Assembly: GCA_002708905.1 (NCBI GenBank)
Contig: PAPM01000046.1
Span: forward strand, 1 to 33,959
Source: Pseudomonadales bacterium
GTDB lineage: Bacteria > Pseudomonadota > Gammaproteobacteria > Pseudomonadales > Ketobacteraceae
Length of the DNA: 33,959 bases
Reading direction: 5' to 3'
Shown: in pieces, positions 24,014-31,556 of the stretch
Layout: each line of letters opens with the position of its first letter
Numbering within the stretch: the first letter of the stretch is position 1
Notes under the pieces: generated by a model
What the model saw: the letters and a program-made list of their open reading frames with translations, nothing else
The model's database searches: none
Told to the model about the DNA's origin: nothing
Translations under genes and position numbers: made by a program

Positions 24014-24818
24014 ATCAACTGGACTCCTGTTGGCATTGTTACTGGTGGCAGGCTGTGCTTCCACCAAAGACAAAGGCAGTCTGTTCGGGTCTGAAGAATT
24101 CGAGATGCCGGAGTCGGTCACCATTGACCTGACCGGTGAGGCGCCGGAAGAAAAAGCCGATACTCCGGAGGCCACTGAAACCGGGGCAGCTGAGGCCGCA
24201 GAAAAGTCCGAAGATTTAGCGGCCGCCACCGATACCGGGAAAAAGGCAATAAAAGACGAAGACTCCGCCGCCGTACTGAATCGCCTCAATCAAACAGGTG
24301 TCGAGCCCGTTACCCGCGACCCGGAACAAGTAAAGCAGGCCAACGCAGCCCGCTCAGATTATAACCGGGCACTGGCGGAAATGCGCAAAGGCAACCTGGA
24401 TTCTGCCGAGGCCCGCTTTAAAAAGCTGAGCGAGCAATACCCCCTGTTGTCTGGTCCAATTGTGAACCAGGCCATCATTCTGAGAAAAAAAGGGCAAACC
24501 CAGGAAGCATACGATTTACTGCAGAAATCCATCCTGCAGCATGGCAAAAACCCAAGATTACTCAATGAGTTAGGCGTACTCAGCCGACAGCTGGGCAAGT
24601 TCAAGCAGGCCCAGGTGAGCTACGAATCTGCGATCCGCATTGATGAACGCTATGCAGCGGCTCACTATAATTTAGCAGTGCTGGCGGATCTGTATCTGCA
24701 TGATCCGGCACTGGCTTTACAGGAATTCGAAACCTATCAAACACTGATTCCCGAACCGGATAAAACGGTCAGCGGCTGGATCATTGAATTGCAACGAAGA
24801 GCGGCGAGGACACAATGA
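24000..24818 (+). CDS. TPR lipoprotein
   Basis: About 272 residues from the ATG at 24000, which has GGAGG nine bases upstream inside the preceding gene. The lipobox LLVAGC puts the lipid on Cys19. An acidic, alanine-rich linker (about 35-85) leads to TPR repeats: YNRALAEMRKGNLDSAEARF, then ILRKKGQTQEAYDLLQKSI, ELGVLSRQLGKFKQAQVSYE and AHYNLAVLADLYLHDPALAL. It resembles the short outer-membrane TPR lipoproteins (GltE/AglT-like) that accompany TolQ/TolR motors. It probably partners the large TPR lipoprotein. Its TGA overlaps the next ATG. Confidence 0.87.
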   Translation: MRFIKSTGLLLALLLVAGCASTKDKGSLFGSEEFEMPESVTIDLTGEAPEEKADTPEATETGAAEAAEKSEDLAAATDTGKKAIKDEDSAAVLNRLNQTGVEPVTRDPEQVKQANAARSDYNRALAEMRKGNLDSAEARFKKLSEQYPLLSGPIVNQAIILRKKGQTQEAYDLLQKSILQHGKNPRLLNELGVLSRQLGKFKQAQVSYESAIRIDERYAAAHYNLAVLADLYLHDPALALQEFETYQTLIPEPDKTVSGWIIELQRRAARTQ

Positions 24819-25117
24819 ACAGGAAGCCAAGCCAATTCATCGTCATTTTAGTTGGGTGCCTTACACTGATAAGTGGCACCAGTTGGGCATTGGACGAAGG
24901 AACAACCATTATCGGAACCAAAGAAGCACCCAATGTGCTCAACGTGGTGCCCTGGCAGAATCGTGAATTGTCCGTCGATCCCTGGCAATCCAAGCCAAGT
25001 CTCGATTCTCAATTGCTGAATGACTCATTGAAACCGGTGGATCAGGACGAGTTGCGCAGGCAGGTTGAATATTTTAACCTGCTGCAGCATTCTGATCCCC
25101 AAGCGATTGATCAATAA
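24815..25117 (+). CDS. small exported protein of unknown function
   Basis: A 100-residue protein with a Sec signal peptide (hydrophobic core FIVILVGCLTLISG, cleavage likely after SWA, about residue 25). The mature part of about 75 residues has a Pro-Trp pair repeated (VVPWQNREL, VDPWQSKPS) and a short amphipathic helix near ELRRQVEYFNLLQH. No family is recognised. It is real: its ATG is in an ATGA overlap with the lipoprotein gene and has GAGG at the right distance. Its place between the lipoproteins and the motor genes suggests a periplasmic accessory of the same machine. Confidence 0.75.
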   Translation: MNRKPSQFIVILVGCLTLISGTSWALDEGTTIIGTKEAPNVLNVVPWQNRELSVDPWQSKPSLDSQLLNDSLKPVDQDELRRQVEYFNLLQHSDPQAIDQ

Positions 25118-25149
25118 GGAATTACGGGCCCAGACAAAAACAATAACCA

Positions 25150-25193
25150 GGTCAGGGGCCTTGCGCCAGACCCGAATCAAAGTGAATCAAAGT
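25150..25193 (+). repeat. imperfect hairpin plus 10-bp direct repeat upstream of the ExbB-type gene
   Basis: GGTCAGGGGC (25150-25159) and GCGCCAGACC (25163-25172) pair at eight of ten positions around CTT. GAATCAAAGT then occurs twice in tandem (25174-25193). This is the only sizeable gap (114 bases) in the operon and could hold a processing site, an attenuator or an old REP-like element. Confidence 0.5.
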
Positions 25194-25231
25194 ATAGAAA
25201 CAACCATTATTTGGTAACGCAGGAGACCAAA

Positions 25232-25927
25232 ATGTCTGACACAGTGAATGCGGCTGAACAAAGCGCAGGATTGATTACCACCACCGCCCAGTTCTTTCAG
25301 GAGGGTGGCCCCTTTATGTACATCATTCTGGCGGTGTTCCTGGTGGGTCTGGCGATTACGCTGGAACGATTTATCTATCTGAACCTGACCCAGACCCGCA
25401 ACCAGATGGTATGGAAAAAGCTGTTTCCCCTGCTGACCCAGGGCAAATTCAAATCCGCCATGGAAGAAGCCAAAAGTTCAGGCAGCGCCATCGCCAAGAT
25501 TCTGGTGTATGGATTGTCCCGCAGCGCCTATGCCACCCGCCACGATGAAGTGGAAATGGCCATGGAAGAAGGCCTGATGGAGGCCATTCCCCACTTGGAG
25601 CGTCGCACCAACTACATCGCGACGTTTGCCAATATCGCCACTCTGCTGGGTCTGTTGGGTACCATCATGGGTCTGATCAATGCGTTTACCGCCGTGGCCA
25701 GCGCCGACCCTTCCCAGAAAGCGGATTTGCTTTCTGCCAGTATTTCCGTAGCCATGAACACCACCGCATTTGGTTTGATGGCAGCGATCCCCCTGCTGCT
25801 GGCCTTTACCTATCTGCAGAACAAGACCAACCAGCTGATCGACAGTATGGAAATGGCCTCGGTTAAATTCCTCAACGTATTCCGTCAGGCACAGAGCCAA
25901 AAGGCCCAGGGCAACGGACAGGGTTGA
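25232..25927 (+). CDS. MotA/TolQ/ExbB-type proton channel protein
   Basis: 231 residues from an ATG with AGGAG eight bases upstream; a TTG at 25211 is in frame but less likely. Three membrane helices lie at about 28-46, 131-152 and 171-195, with the large cytoplasmic part between helices 1 and 2, as in ExbB/TolQ. Conserved pieces are ATLLGLLGTIMGLINAF and MNTTAFGLMAAIPLLL, the latter with the channel threonine (Thr177/178). It would form the pentameric stator that surrounds the ExbD-type helices. This is the motor of the operon, the equivalent of AglR. A small dyad follows its stop before the first ExbD-type gene. Confidence 0.94.
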   Translation: MSDTVNAAEQSAGLITTTAQFFQEGGPFMYIILAVFLVGLAITLERFIYLNLTQTRNQMVWKKLFPLLTQGKFKSAMEEAKSSGSAIAKILVYGLSRSAYATRHDEVEMAMEEGLMEAIPHLERRTNYIATFANIATLLGLLGTIMGLINAFTAVASADPSQKADLLSASISVAMNTTAFGLMAAIPLLLAFTYLQNKTNQLIDSMEMASVKFLNVFRQAQSQKAQGNGQG

Positions 25928-25973
25928 TGCCCACGGGCATTGATCAAACGAATACGATTGAGCAGGAGCCGCT

Positions 25974-26516
25974 ATGAGTAGACGCTCGCGTCGAAAGCAC
26001 ACCGCAGAAGCAGAGATCAACATTACCGCCTTCATGAACCTGATGGTGGTACTGGTGCCCTTCCTGCTGATTACCGCTGTGTTTTCGCAGATCTCTATCC
26101 TGGAGCTGAATCTGCCCGCCACCACACCGGCAGCACAGCAACAGGAAGAAGACAAAAAGCCCATCGTGCTGGAAGTACTGATCTACAAGAATCGGTTGGA
26201 AGTGGTCGACCGTCAGACAGGACCACTTAAAATCATTCCCAAAGTCGGCGACCAACACGACTTCGATACGTTGGTGAAAACCCTGAAAGCGGTAAAAAAC
26301 CGCTTCCCGGACATCACCGAGATTACCCTGTTGCTGGAAGCCAACACTCCCTATGAAGAGTTGGTGACCACCATGGACAAGGTACGGGTTACCAAACAGG
26401 TTGTCGGCACCCAGGTGCAGAATGCCGAGTTGTTCCCGGATATCGCCATTGGCGACGCGCCGCCCGACCAGCAAAAAACTTCATCCAACACTTCCGCGAC
26501 AGGAGGTGACGCATGA
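25974..26516 (+). CDS. ExbD/TolR-type protein with Asn in place of the key Asp
   Basis: 180 residues: a short basic cytoplasmic tail (MSRRSRRKH), one membrane helix (about 20-38) and a periplasmic domain with IVLEVLIYKNRLEV and ITLLLEANTPYEELVTTMDKVR. The helix starts INITAFMNLMVVLVPFLL. In ExbD and TolR the matching position holds the aspartate essential for proton flow (INVTPxxDVMLVLL); here it is Asn22. The rest of the helix is well conserved, so the change is not decay. An acidic/threonine-rich tail follows the periplasmic domain. It overlaps the next ExbD-type gene by four bases (ATGA), so the two are made together. Confidence 0.92.
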   Translation: MSRRSRRKHTAEAEINITAFMNLMVVLVPFLLITAVFSQISILELNLPATTPAAQQQEEDKKPIVLEVLIYKNRLEVVDRQTGPLKIIPKVGDQHDFDTLVKTLKAVKNRFPDITEITLLLEANTPYEELVTTMDKVRVTKQVVGTQVQNAELFPDIAIGDAPPDQQKTSSNTSATGGDA

Positions 26517-27022
26517 AGTTGTCCCATCGTGCAAAACGTATGGACCGCCGTCACAAGCGCCAATTCCTGCCGGGTGTGAATCTGGTGTCGCTGATGGACA
26601 TTTTCACCATTCTGGTGTTCTTCCTGCTGGTAAACTCCTCCAATACCACGCAGTTGCCCAACCAGAAATCCATCAAGCTGCCGGAATCCATTGCGGAACA
26701 GATGCCGCGGGAAACCCTGACCATCATGGTGAACGACCAGACCATTCTGGTGAATGGCCGCATTGTGGAAAGCGTACCCAATATCATGGCCCTGCGGAGT
26801 GACAATATCCCTGCTCTGCAGAAAGAGTTGCGTTACCAGGCCAGCAAAGCGCCGGCTTTGGTGGTGAATGAACTGGGTGTGGCAGAGCGGGACGTCACCA
26901 TCATGGGTGACAAGGAAATCCCCTACGCCCTGCTGCGCAAAATCATGATGACCTGCAGTACCAATGAGTATTCAAGGATTTCCCTGGCTGTCCTCAAGAA
27001 AACGGAGGACAAAGCCTCATGA
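26513..27022 (+). CDS. ExbD/TolR-type protein with the canonical Asp
   Basis: 169 residues with the same layout as its neighbour. The basic tail is MKLSHRAKRMDRRHKRQ, the membrane helix includes LVSLMDIFTILVFFLLV, and a periplasmic domain follows (ETLTIMVNDQTILVNGRIVE, and DVTIMGDKEIPYALLRKIMM). Asp29 sits at the proton-carrying position. It is therefore the likely force-generating partner of the Asn-bearing subunit. AGGAGGT lies seven bases before the ATG. Its end overlaps the TonB-like gene by four bases. Confidence 0.93.
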   Translation: MKLSHRAKRMDRRHKRQFLPGVNLVSLMDIFTILVFFLLVNSSNTTQLPNQKSIKLPESIAEQMPRETLTIMVNDQTILVNGRIVESVPNIMALRSDNIPALQKELRYQASKAPALVVNELGVAERDVTIMGDKEIPYALLRKIMMTCSTNEYSRISLAVLKKTEDKAS

Positions 27023-27951
27023 AGCCTTTGTACTACTCTACACCCAGCCTGCCCTGGGACCGCTTTGCCGAAGAGGAAAAACTCTTCCGCAAAATGGTGG
27101 CTGTGTTTACCGTCATCTTTGTTGTGATGCTGTTGGTCCTGCCCAGTATCCCCGTGCCCGAAAAGCAGCGTGATGAAGTGGAAAAGGTTCCGCCCCGCTT
27201 GGCCAAACTGGTAATGGAGAAACAGAAACCACCTCCGCCGCCGCCTCCTCCGAAAGAAGAGCCCAAGGAAGAGGAGCCGAAGAAAGAAGAACCTAAAAAA
27301 GAAGAGCCCAAGAAAGAGGAACCGAAAAAGGAAGAGAAGCCCAAGCCTACGGCTAAAGAAAAGGCCAAGGCCGCCATTGCGGTTTTCGATGACTTGAGCG
27401 ACCTGCGGGACACCAATGACCTGGCTGACCTGAAAGCGGAACAGAAGTCGGTACCTTCCCTTGGTGCCCAGGAACAGAAAACCCAGCGCAACCTGGTGGG
27501 TGCCATGGCCCTGGGTGGAAGCGGTGGTGTCAGCACCTCCAAAGCCAGTTCAGGTGGTGGTGGTTCCGGTTCTCTGGCGGGCGTCACTTCCACCCAGGTT
27601 GAGAGCCAGATTGCTGACCCGGCGGCAGAACAGGAAAAACGCCGGGGCAAGGATGGACGCGCGCGCCGCTCCACCGAGGACATTCAACTGGTGTTCGACA
27701 AGTACAAGGGTTCCATTTACTCGCTCTATCGCCGTGCCCTGCGTAACAACCCTGCGCTGGAAGGCACCGTGGTGTTGAGCATGGTCATCCAGCCAGACGG
27801 CACAGTGACCAAATGCGAAGTAGTGAGCAGTGAGTTGAATGATCCTGATCTGGAACGCAAGATTGTGCTCAAGATCAAGCGCATCAATTTCGGCGCAATG
27901 GATGTGGATGTGTGGAAAGACACCTATCCCATCTCATTCATACCGTCCTGA
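27019..27951 (+). CDS. TonB-like protein with AgmX/PglI-type C-terminal domain
   Basis: 310 residues. A cytoplasmic start (1-25) is followed by one membrane helix (about 26-44), a proline run (71-78) and a KE/P-rich rod (79-110). A small helical piece, a glycine/serine-rich linker (about 166-195) and a C-terminal domain of about 90 residues come next. That domain, with YSLYRRALRNNPALEGTVVL, IQPDGTVTKCEVVSSELND and KIVLKIKRINFG, has the pattern of the AgmX/PglI (GltJ/GltG) C-terminus. The usual pair of cysteines in that family (before the YRRAL part and before the final helix) is replaced. It would span the periplasm and pass force from the motor to the outer-membrane TPR lipoproteins. Confidence 0.9.
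   Translation: MKPLYYSTPSLPWDRFAEEEKLFRKMVAVFTVIFVVMLLVLPSIPVPEKQRDEVEKVPPRLAKLVMEKQKPPPPPPPPKEEPKEEEPKKEEPKKEEPKKEEPKKEEKPKPTAKEKAKAAIAVFDDLSDLRDTNDLADLKAEQKSVPSLGAQEQKTQRNLVGAMALGGSGGVSTSKASSGGGGSGSLAGVTSTQVESQIADPAAEQEKRRGKDGRARRSTEDIQLVFDKYKGSIYSLYRRALRNNPALEGTVVLSMVIQPDGTVTKCEVVSSELNDPDLERKIVLKIKRINFGAMDVDVWKDTYPISFIPS
27229..27348 (+). repeat. Pro run and EPKKE pentapeptide repeats in the TonB-like gene
   Basis: Eight prolines precede four to five 15-bp units encoding EPKKE. Synonymous codons differ from unit to unit (CCC, CCG, CCT; AAG, AAA), so the repeat is kept at protein level rather than being a fresh DNA duplication. Such rods stiffen TonB and TolA across the periplasm. Confidence 0.85.
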
Positions 27952-27968
27952 CGCCGGGAGTGATCAGT

Positions 27969-28469
27969 ATGGCACGATGGCTGGCAGCAATGATGATCGG
28001 GTTGGTTTTGACAGCCAGCCCGTTGGCATTTGCCAAAAAACCACCGGTAGGTGACCGGGCGCCGGATTTCACGCTCAACAGCGACGGCCCCTATAACCTG
28101 CGTTTGTCAGAACAGAAAGGCTACATTGTGGCGGTCGTGTTCTGGGCCAGCTGGTGCCGGTCCTGCCCGGTGCAACTGAATGCGCTGGAGCAGTTGCAAA
28201 AAAAATATCAGGAATATGGCGTGAAAATCTGGGCAGTGACGCTTGATGAAAAACGCAGCGACGCCGAACACTACCGGCAACACAAAGGCCTGGACCTGAC
28301 CATATTGTTCGATGACCGCTTCATCGTCAGCGAACGTTACGATATTGATGACTTGCCATCCTCGTTCATCGTGGACCGGGATGGCGTAATCCGACATCTG
28401 CAGGATGGCTTTGAACCCACGGATGTCGACACATTCGATACCTTGCTGCAAAGCCTGGTATCCGAGTAG
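27969..28469 (+). CDS. exported TlpA-like thioredoxin-fold protein
   Basis: 166 residues from the ATG at 27969, with GGGAG eight bases upstream. The signal peptide is MARWLAAMMIGLVLTASPLA, cleaved near AFA. The mature part has APDFTL, the active site WASWCRSCPVQL (Cys63 and Cys66), and the cis-proline in DDLPSSFIVDRDG. These are the features of TlpA/ResA-like periplasmic redoxins. CRSC is not a common TlpA pair. It follows the TonB-like gene by 17 bases. Possible clients are cysteines of the operon's own periplasmic proteins; that is inference. Confidence 0.9.
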   Translation: MARWLAAMMIGLVLTASPLAFAKKPPVGDRAPDFTLNSDGPYNLRLSEQKGYIVAVVFWASWCRSCPVQLNALEQLQKKYQEYGVKIWAVTLDEKRSDAEHYRQHKGLDLTILFDDRFIVSERYDIDDLPSSFIVDRDGVIRHLQDGFEPTDVDTFDTLLQSLVSE

Positions 28470-28497
28470 GTGAACCCAAACGAGTGAAGTGAAGCAC

Positions 28498-29250
28498 ATG
28501 AACGCGATCAATCACATACTGTCCCGTTTGTTCGTTGCATTGCTGCTGATATCAGCCTGCAACCTGACGTCAGCGGAGGAAATTGACGACACCGTGGATC
28601 TCGATTTGGGAGACGATCTGGAATTCATCGAAATTGATGAGATCCTTGATGAAGAAGCCAGTGCCCCTGAGCAGGTCCAGTCGGCCCCGGCACCAGCCGT
28701 GGCCGCGCCGGAAGAAGAAGGTGAATTCGTCGACCTGAATCAGATCTTGTACGGTGGTGAAGCTCCGGGAGACTCAGAAGAAGGCACCATCGCCAAGAAA
28801 GACCCGGAAACCATGCAGCAGGAAATGCAGCAACTGAAGGAAAAAATCCTCCAGGTGAACCGGGACCTGTTCATTCTGGAGGAAGACCTGCTGTTCCCCA
28901 GCAGTACTCAGGTCAACGTATTTGTATCGTTCGATGCCCTGGAGTACTTCCAGCTGGACGGTGTGACACTCAAACTCAACGACCGCCCCATCAGCAACCA
29001 TCTTTACACCGAACGAGAACTGAAAGCCATGAACCGGGGAGCAGTACAACGCCTGTTTACCGGCAACCTACCGGTTGGTGAACACGAATTGGTGGCAGTG
29101 GTTACCGGTATTGGTCCTGAGGGTCGTGATTACAAACGCGCGGTAAGCATTGCCTTTGAAAAAACCAGCGGCACAAAATACATAGAATTAAAAATCGAAG
29201 GTGATGACCTTCGCAAACAACCCGGTTTCCAACTGAAACAGTGGGAGTGA
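28498..29250 (+). CDS. acidic exported protein of unknown function in the Agl/Glt-like operon
   Basis: About 250 residues. The signal sequence ends in LLLISACNLTSAEE, which offers both a lipobox (ISAC) and a normal cleavage site (TSA), so it may be a lipoprotein. The next 80 residues are strongly acidic and disordered-looking (DDTVDLDLGDDLEFIEIDE). A short coiled coil (MQQEMQQLKEKILQVNRDLF) follows, then a beta-rich C-terminal domain with VNVFVSFDALEYFQLDGVTL and GEHELVAVVTGIGPEGRDY. I recognise no named family. A GTG at 28489 is in frame. It is probably a periplasmic structural part of the machine. Confidence 0.78.
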   Translation: MNAINHILSRLFVALLLISACNLTSAEEIDDTVDLDLGDDLEFIEIDEILDEEASAPEQVQSAPAPAVAAPEEEGEFVDLNQILYGGEAPGDSEEGTIAKKDPETMQQEMQQLKEKILQVNRDLFILEEDLLFPSSTQVNVFVSFDALEYFQLDGVTLKLNDRPISNHLYTERELKAMNRGAVQRLFTGNLPVGEHELVAVVTGIGPEGRDYKRAVSIAFEKTSGTKYIELKIEGDDLRKQPGFQLKQWE

Positions 29251-29275
29251 TGGCTAGGGCCTCTAGGATTTGATT

Positions 29276-31414
29276 TTGAAACCAACACGTCATCACCCTG
29301 TATCTGTGTTTTGCCCGCTGACCGTGTCCCGATGGATACGGTGTAGTGCCATGGCGGCTGTCCTGGGGGTTTTCATTCCTTCTTCCGCTCTGGCCCTGGA
29401 ACTCAATCCGTTGAAGTGGTTTGGTTCCGAGGAAGCGATTGCGGCGGATACACCTGAACAACCCAAGGCACCGGTACCGATTGACCAGCCACATGCCATT
29501 GAAGACCTGGCCTATGGGGACCTGCTGTTCGATTTTTACCAACAACAATACTTTTCAGCTATTACCAAAATACTCGTGGCCAAGGAACGGGGGCTGTTCA
29601 AAAACAACAGCGAGCACGCCGAACTGGTGCTGGGTGCTCTGTATGTCTCCTATGGGCTGCTGGATTCTGGCGAAGCCATTTTCAGTAATCTGCTCAACAC
29701 GTATACCTCACCCCAAGGCGCCGACGAGTCCTGGTATCAGTTGGCCCGGATTTATTACAAACGGGGCAACACTCAGCATGCCTTGGGTATTCTCACCAGC
29801 AATATTAACGAACCGCTGGAATCCCGTGCCACCGAACACGTTCTGCTGCAGGTTTTGTGTCACATCCGTCTGGGGCAGGTGGAGCAAGCGCAGTCCCTGA
29901 CCCAATATCTGAAAGAAGACCAGGCCCAAAGCGTGTTTGTTCGCTTCAATATGGCTTCCGCCATGGCGCAACTGGGCGACATGGAACGGGCGGCAGGTTA
30001 CTACTCTGATGTACTGATTCACGGCCGCCCCAATTCGGAACTGGACAAAACTCTTAATGACCAGGCGGCACTGGCCCTGGGTATTTATTATCTACGTTCG
30101 AATCAATTGGAGCTGGCGCAGCAGACCCTCAACCGCATCCGGTTGTACGGACCTGTAGCCAATCGAGCATTGCTGGCCTTGGGCTGGACCCATTTCCATG
30201 CGGATCGCAAACTGGATGCCCTTACCCCCTGGATGGAGCTGAACGAGCGCGCCTTGACCGACCCTTCAGTGCAGGAAAGCATTCTTAATGTGCCTTTTGT
30301 GTTTGAGGAACTGGGTGCACTGCAGGATGCTCTGGATGGCTATAAATCCGCTTACAAGATCTTCCGCAATCAACGCCGTCGGCTGGAAGCCATCAAGCAG
30401 GAGATCCAGCGACCGGACTGGATTGAAAACATCAGCCCGGTAGACATTTCCGGCCAGGACGCCATGGGTAAGTTACCGGAATTCAAACTGCCGGTGGAGG
30501 ATGAAGTTTCACAGCACCTTTACCGGTACTTCGCCAGCAATGAGTTCCAGAAGCTGTATCGGGATTACCGGGAGCTGCAAAGGCTGTACATGGTGCTGCG
30601 GCACTGGGAGCGTCAGTTCCCAAGTTTCAACGAAATGATCAACACCCACGTTGAGCGCCTTAACGAACTGGCACCGAAAGCCGAGACAGCTATCGAGAAT
30701 TCGAAGAATTTTTACGCCTACTCGCGGGTGAAACTGGATGAGTTCGAAGCCCGGCTTGACGAAATCATTGCCAATGATGATCTGATGGGATTGGCCAATG
30801 TGGCGCAGTTACTCCAGAAAGAGCGCCTTGATGCCATCGAAGCGGCGCTTAATCAACTGGACGATCCCGATCTGTACTATGAAGAATGGCAAAAATTTAA
30901 GTTGGTCAAAGGCCTGCTCATGTGGGATCTCAACGCTACCGCCATCGACAAGCGCTGGGAAGCTACCAAAGAGCAGGTTGCTATGAACAACATGCTGGTG
31001 GAACTGGAAGACCGCATAAGAGCCGTTACCCGTGCCCGGGAAGTACGCCTGAATCGTTTCTATGGCTTTGAAACCCGCATCCAGACCCTGTATAAGCAGA
31101 TCAAGGATCTGGAGATGGAAACGGCGGCATTACTGCGACAGCAGCGGCGTCAGATGCAGGATGTTGCCGTTCAGATCATCGAGTTGCAACAGAAACAACT
31201 GGATCAAATGCGTGCCAAATCCCTGTTGGCCATTGCCCGCCTGCAGGATCTTGGCTATATGCAGGAGCGTGATCGAAAACGGCAGCAGGATCAAAGCATT
31301 ATGCTGGAACTGGGAGCGGAACCGGCCGCCGCCACAGGTGAGGTTCTTCCCGGCAAAGATGACGAGCCGGCACAAAACCTGAGCGACGTCATCAAACGCA
31401 TCTTCTCTGATTGA
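29276..31414 (+). CDS. large exported TPR and coiled-coil protein, last gene of the operon
   Basis: About 712 residues. The start is best placed at the TTG at 29276, with AGGA seven bases before it; this gives a signal peptide ending SALALEL. Other choices are TTG 29270 or ATG 29351. The N-terminal half has TPR-like pairs: ELVLGALYVSYGLLDSGEAI, WYQLARIYYKRGNTQHALGI and DQAALALGIYYLRSNQLELA. A middle helical part follows. The C-terminal third is a long coiled coil (from about residue 580) rich in Gln, Arg and Met (LLRQQRRQMQDVAVQIIELQ). No lipobox is visible, so it should be periplasmic. A GltC/GltI-like scaffold role is possible but unproven. Confidence 0.83.
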   Translation: MKPTRHHPVSVFCPLTVSRWIRCSAMAAVLGVFIPSSALALELNPLKWFGSEEAIAADTPEQPKAPVPIDQPHAIEDLAYGDLLFDFYQQQYFSAITKILVAKERGLFKNNSEHAELVLGALYVSYGLLDSGEAIFSNLLNTYTSPQGADESWYQLARIYYKRGNTQHALGILTSNINEPLESRATEHVLLQVLCHIRLGQVEQAQSLTQYLKEDQAQSVFVRFNMASAMAQLGDMERAAGYYSDVLIHGRPNSELDKTLNDQAALALGIYYLRSNQLELAQQTLNRIRLYGPVANRALLALGWTHFHADRKLDALTPWMELNERALTDPSVQESILNVPFVFEELGALQDALDGYKSAYKIFRNQRRRLEAIKQEIQRPDWIENISPVDISGQDAMGKLPEFKLPVEDEVSQHLYRYFASNEFQKLYRDYRELQRLYMVLRHWERQFPSFNEMINTHVERLNELAPKAETAIENSKNFYAYSRVKLDEFEARLDEIIANDDLMGLANVAQLLQKERLDAIEAALNQLDDPDLYYEEWQKFKLVKGLLMWDLNATAIDKRWEATKEQVAMNNMLVELEDRIRAVTRAREVRLNRFYGFETRIQTLYKQIKDLEMETAALLRQQRRQMQDVAVQIIELQQKQLDQMRAKSLLAIARLQDLGYMQERDRKRQQDQSIMLELGAEPAAATGEVLPGKDDEPAQNLSDVIKRIFSD

Positions 31415-31424
31415 TATCCAGTAA

Positions 31425-31449
31425 CGGGTGATTCTGACCGGGTCACCCG
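31425..31449 (+). terminator. hairpin after the ten-gene operon
   Basis: CGGGTGA (31425-31431) and TCACCCG (31443-31449) form a perfect 7-bp stem with an 11-base loop, starting 11 bases after the last stop. There is no T run, so it may be a Rho-dependent or processing end rather than a classical terminator. Confidence 0.4.
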
Positions 31450-31497
31450 CTTCCATCGACAATATGAAAGCGACCGCGCATTATTTGTTCCCGCTCA

Positions 31498-31526
31498 TTG
31501 TTAGATATATTGAGACAGGCTAGCAT
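31498..31526 (+). promoter_or_regulatory. candidate sigma70 promoter for the DUF3592-like gene and dUTPase
   Basis: TTGTTA (31498-31503) is exactly 17 bases from TAGCAT (31521-31526). Each matches four of six consensus bases. The start would be about 25 bases before the ATG at 31557. Confidence 0.35.
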
Positions 31527-31556
31527 AGGGGCAGATTATACAACCGCCGATTCCCT

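Noticed and set aside
25927-25940. ATGCCC-AC-GGGCAT hairpin after the ExbB-type gene as a terminator
   Set aside because: Stem too short with almost no loop, no T run, and the next gene of the operon starts 34 bases later.
27229-27348. KE/P repeat as a recent microsatellite expansion
   Set aside because: Synonymous codons differ between units, so it is an old, protein-level repeat typical of TonB-like rods.
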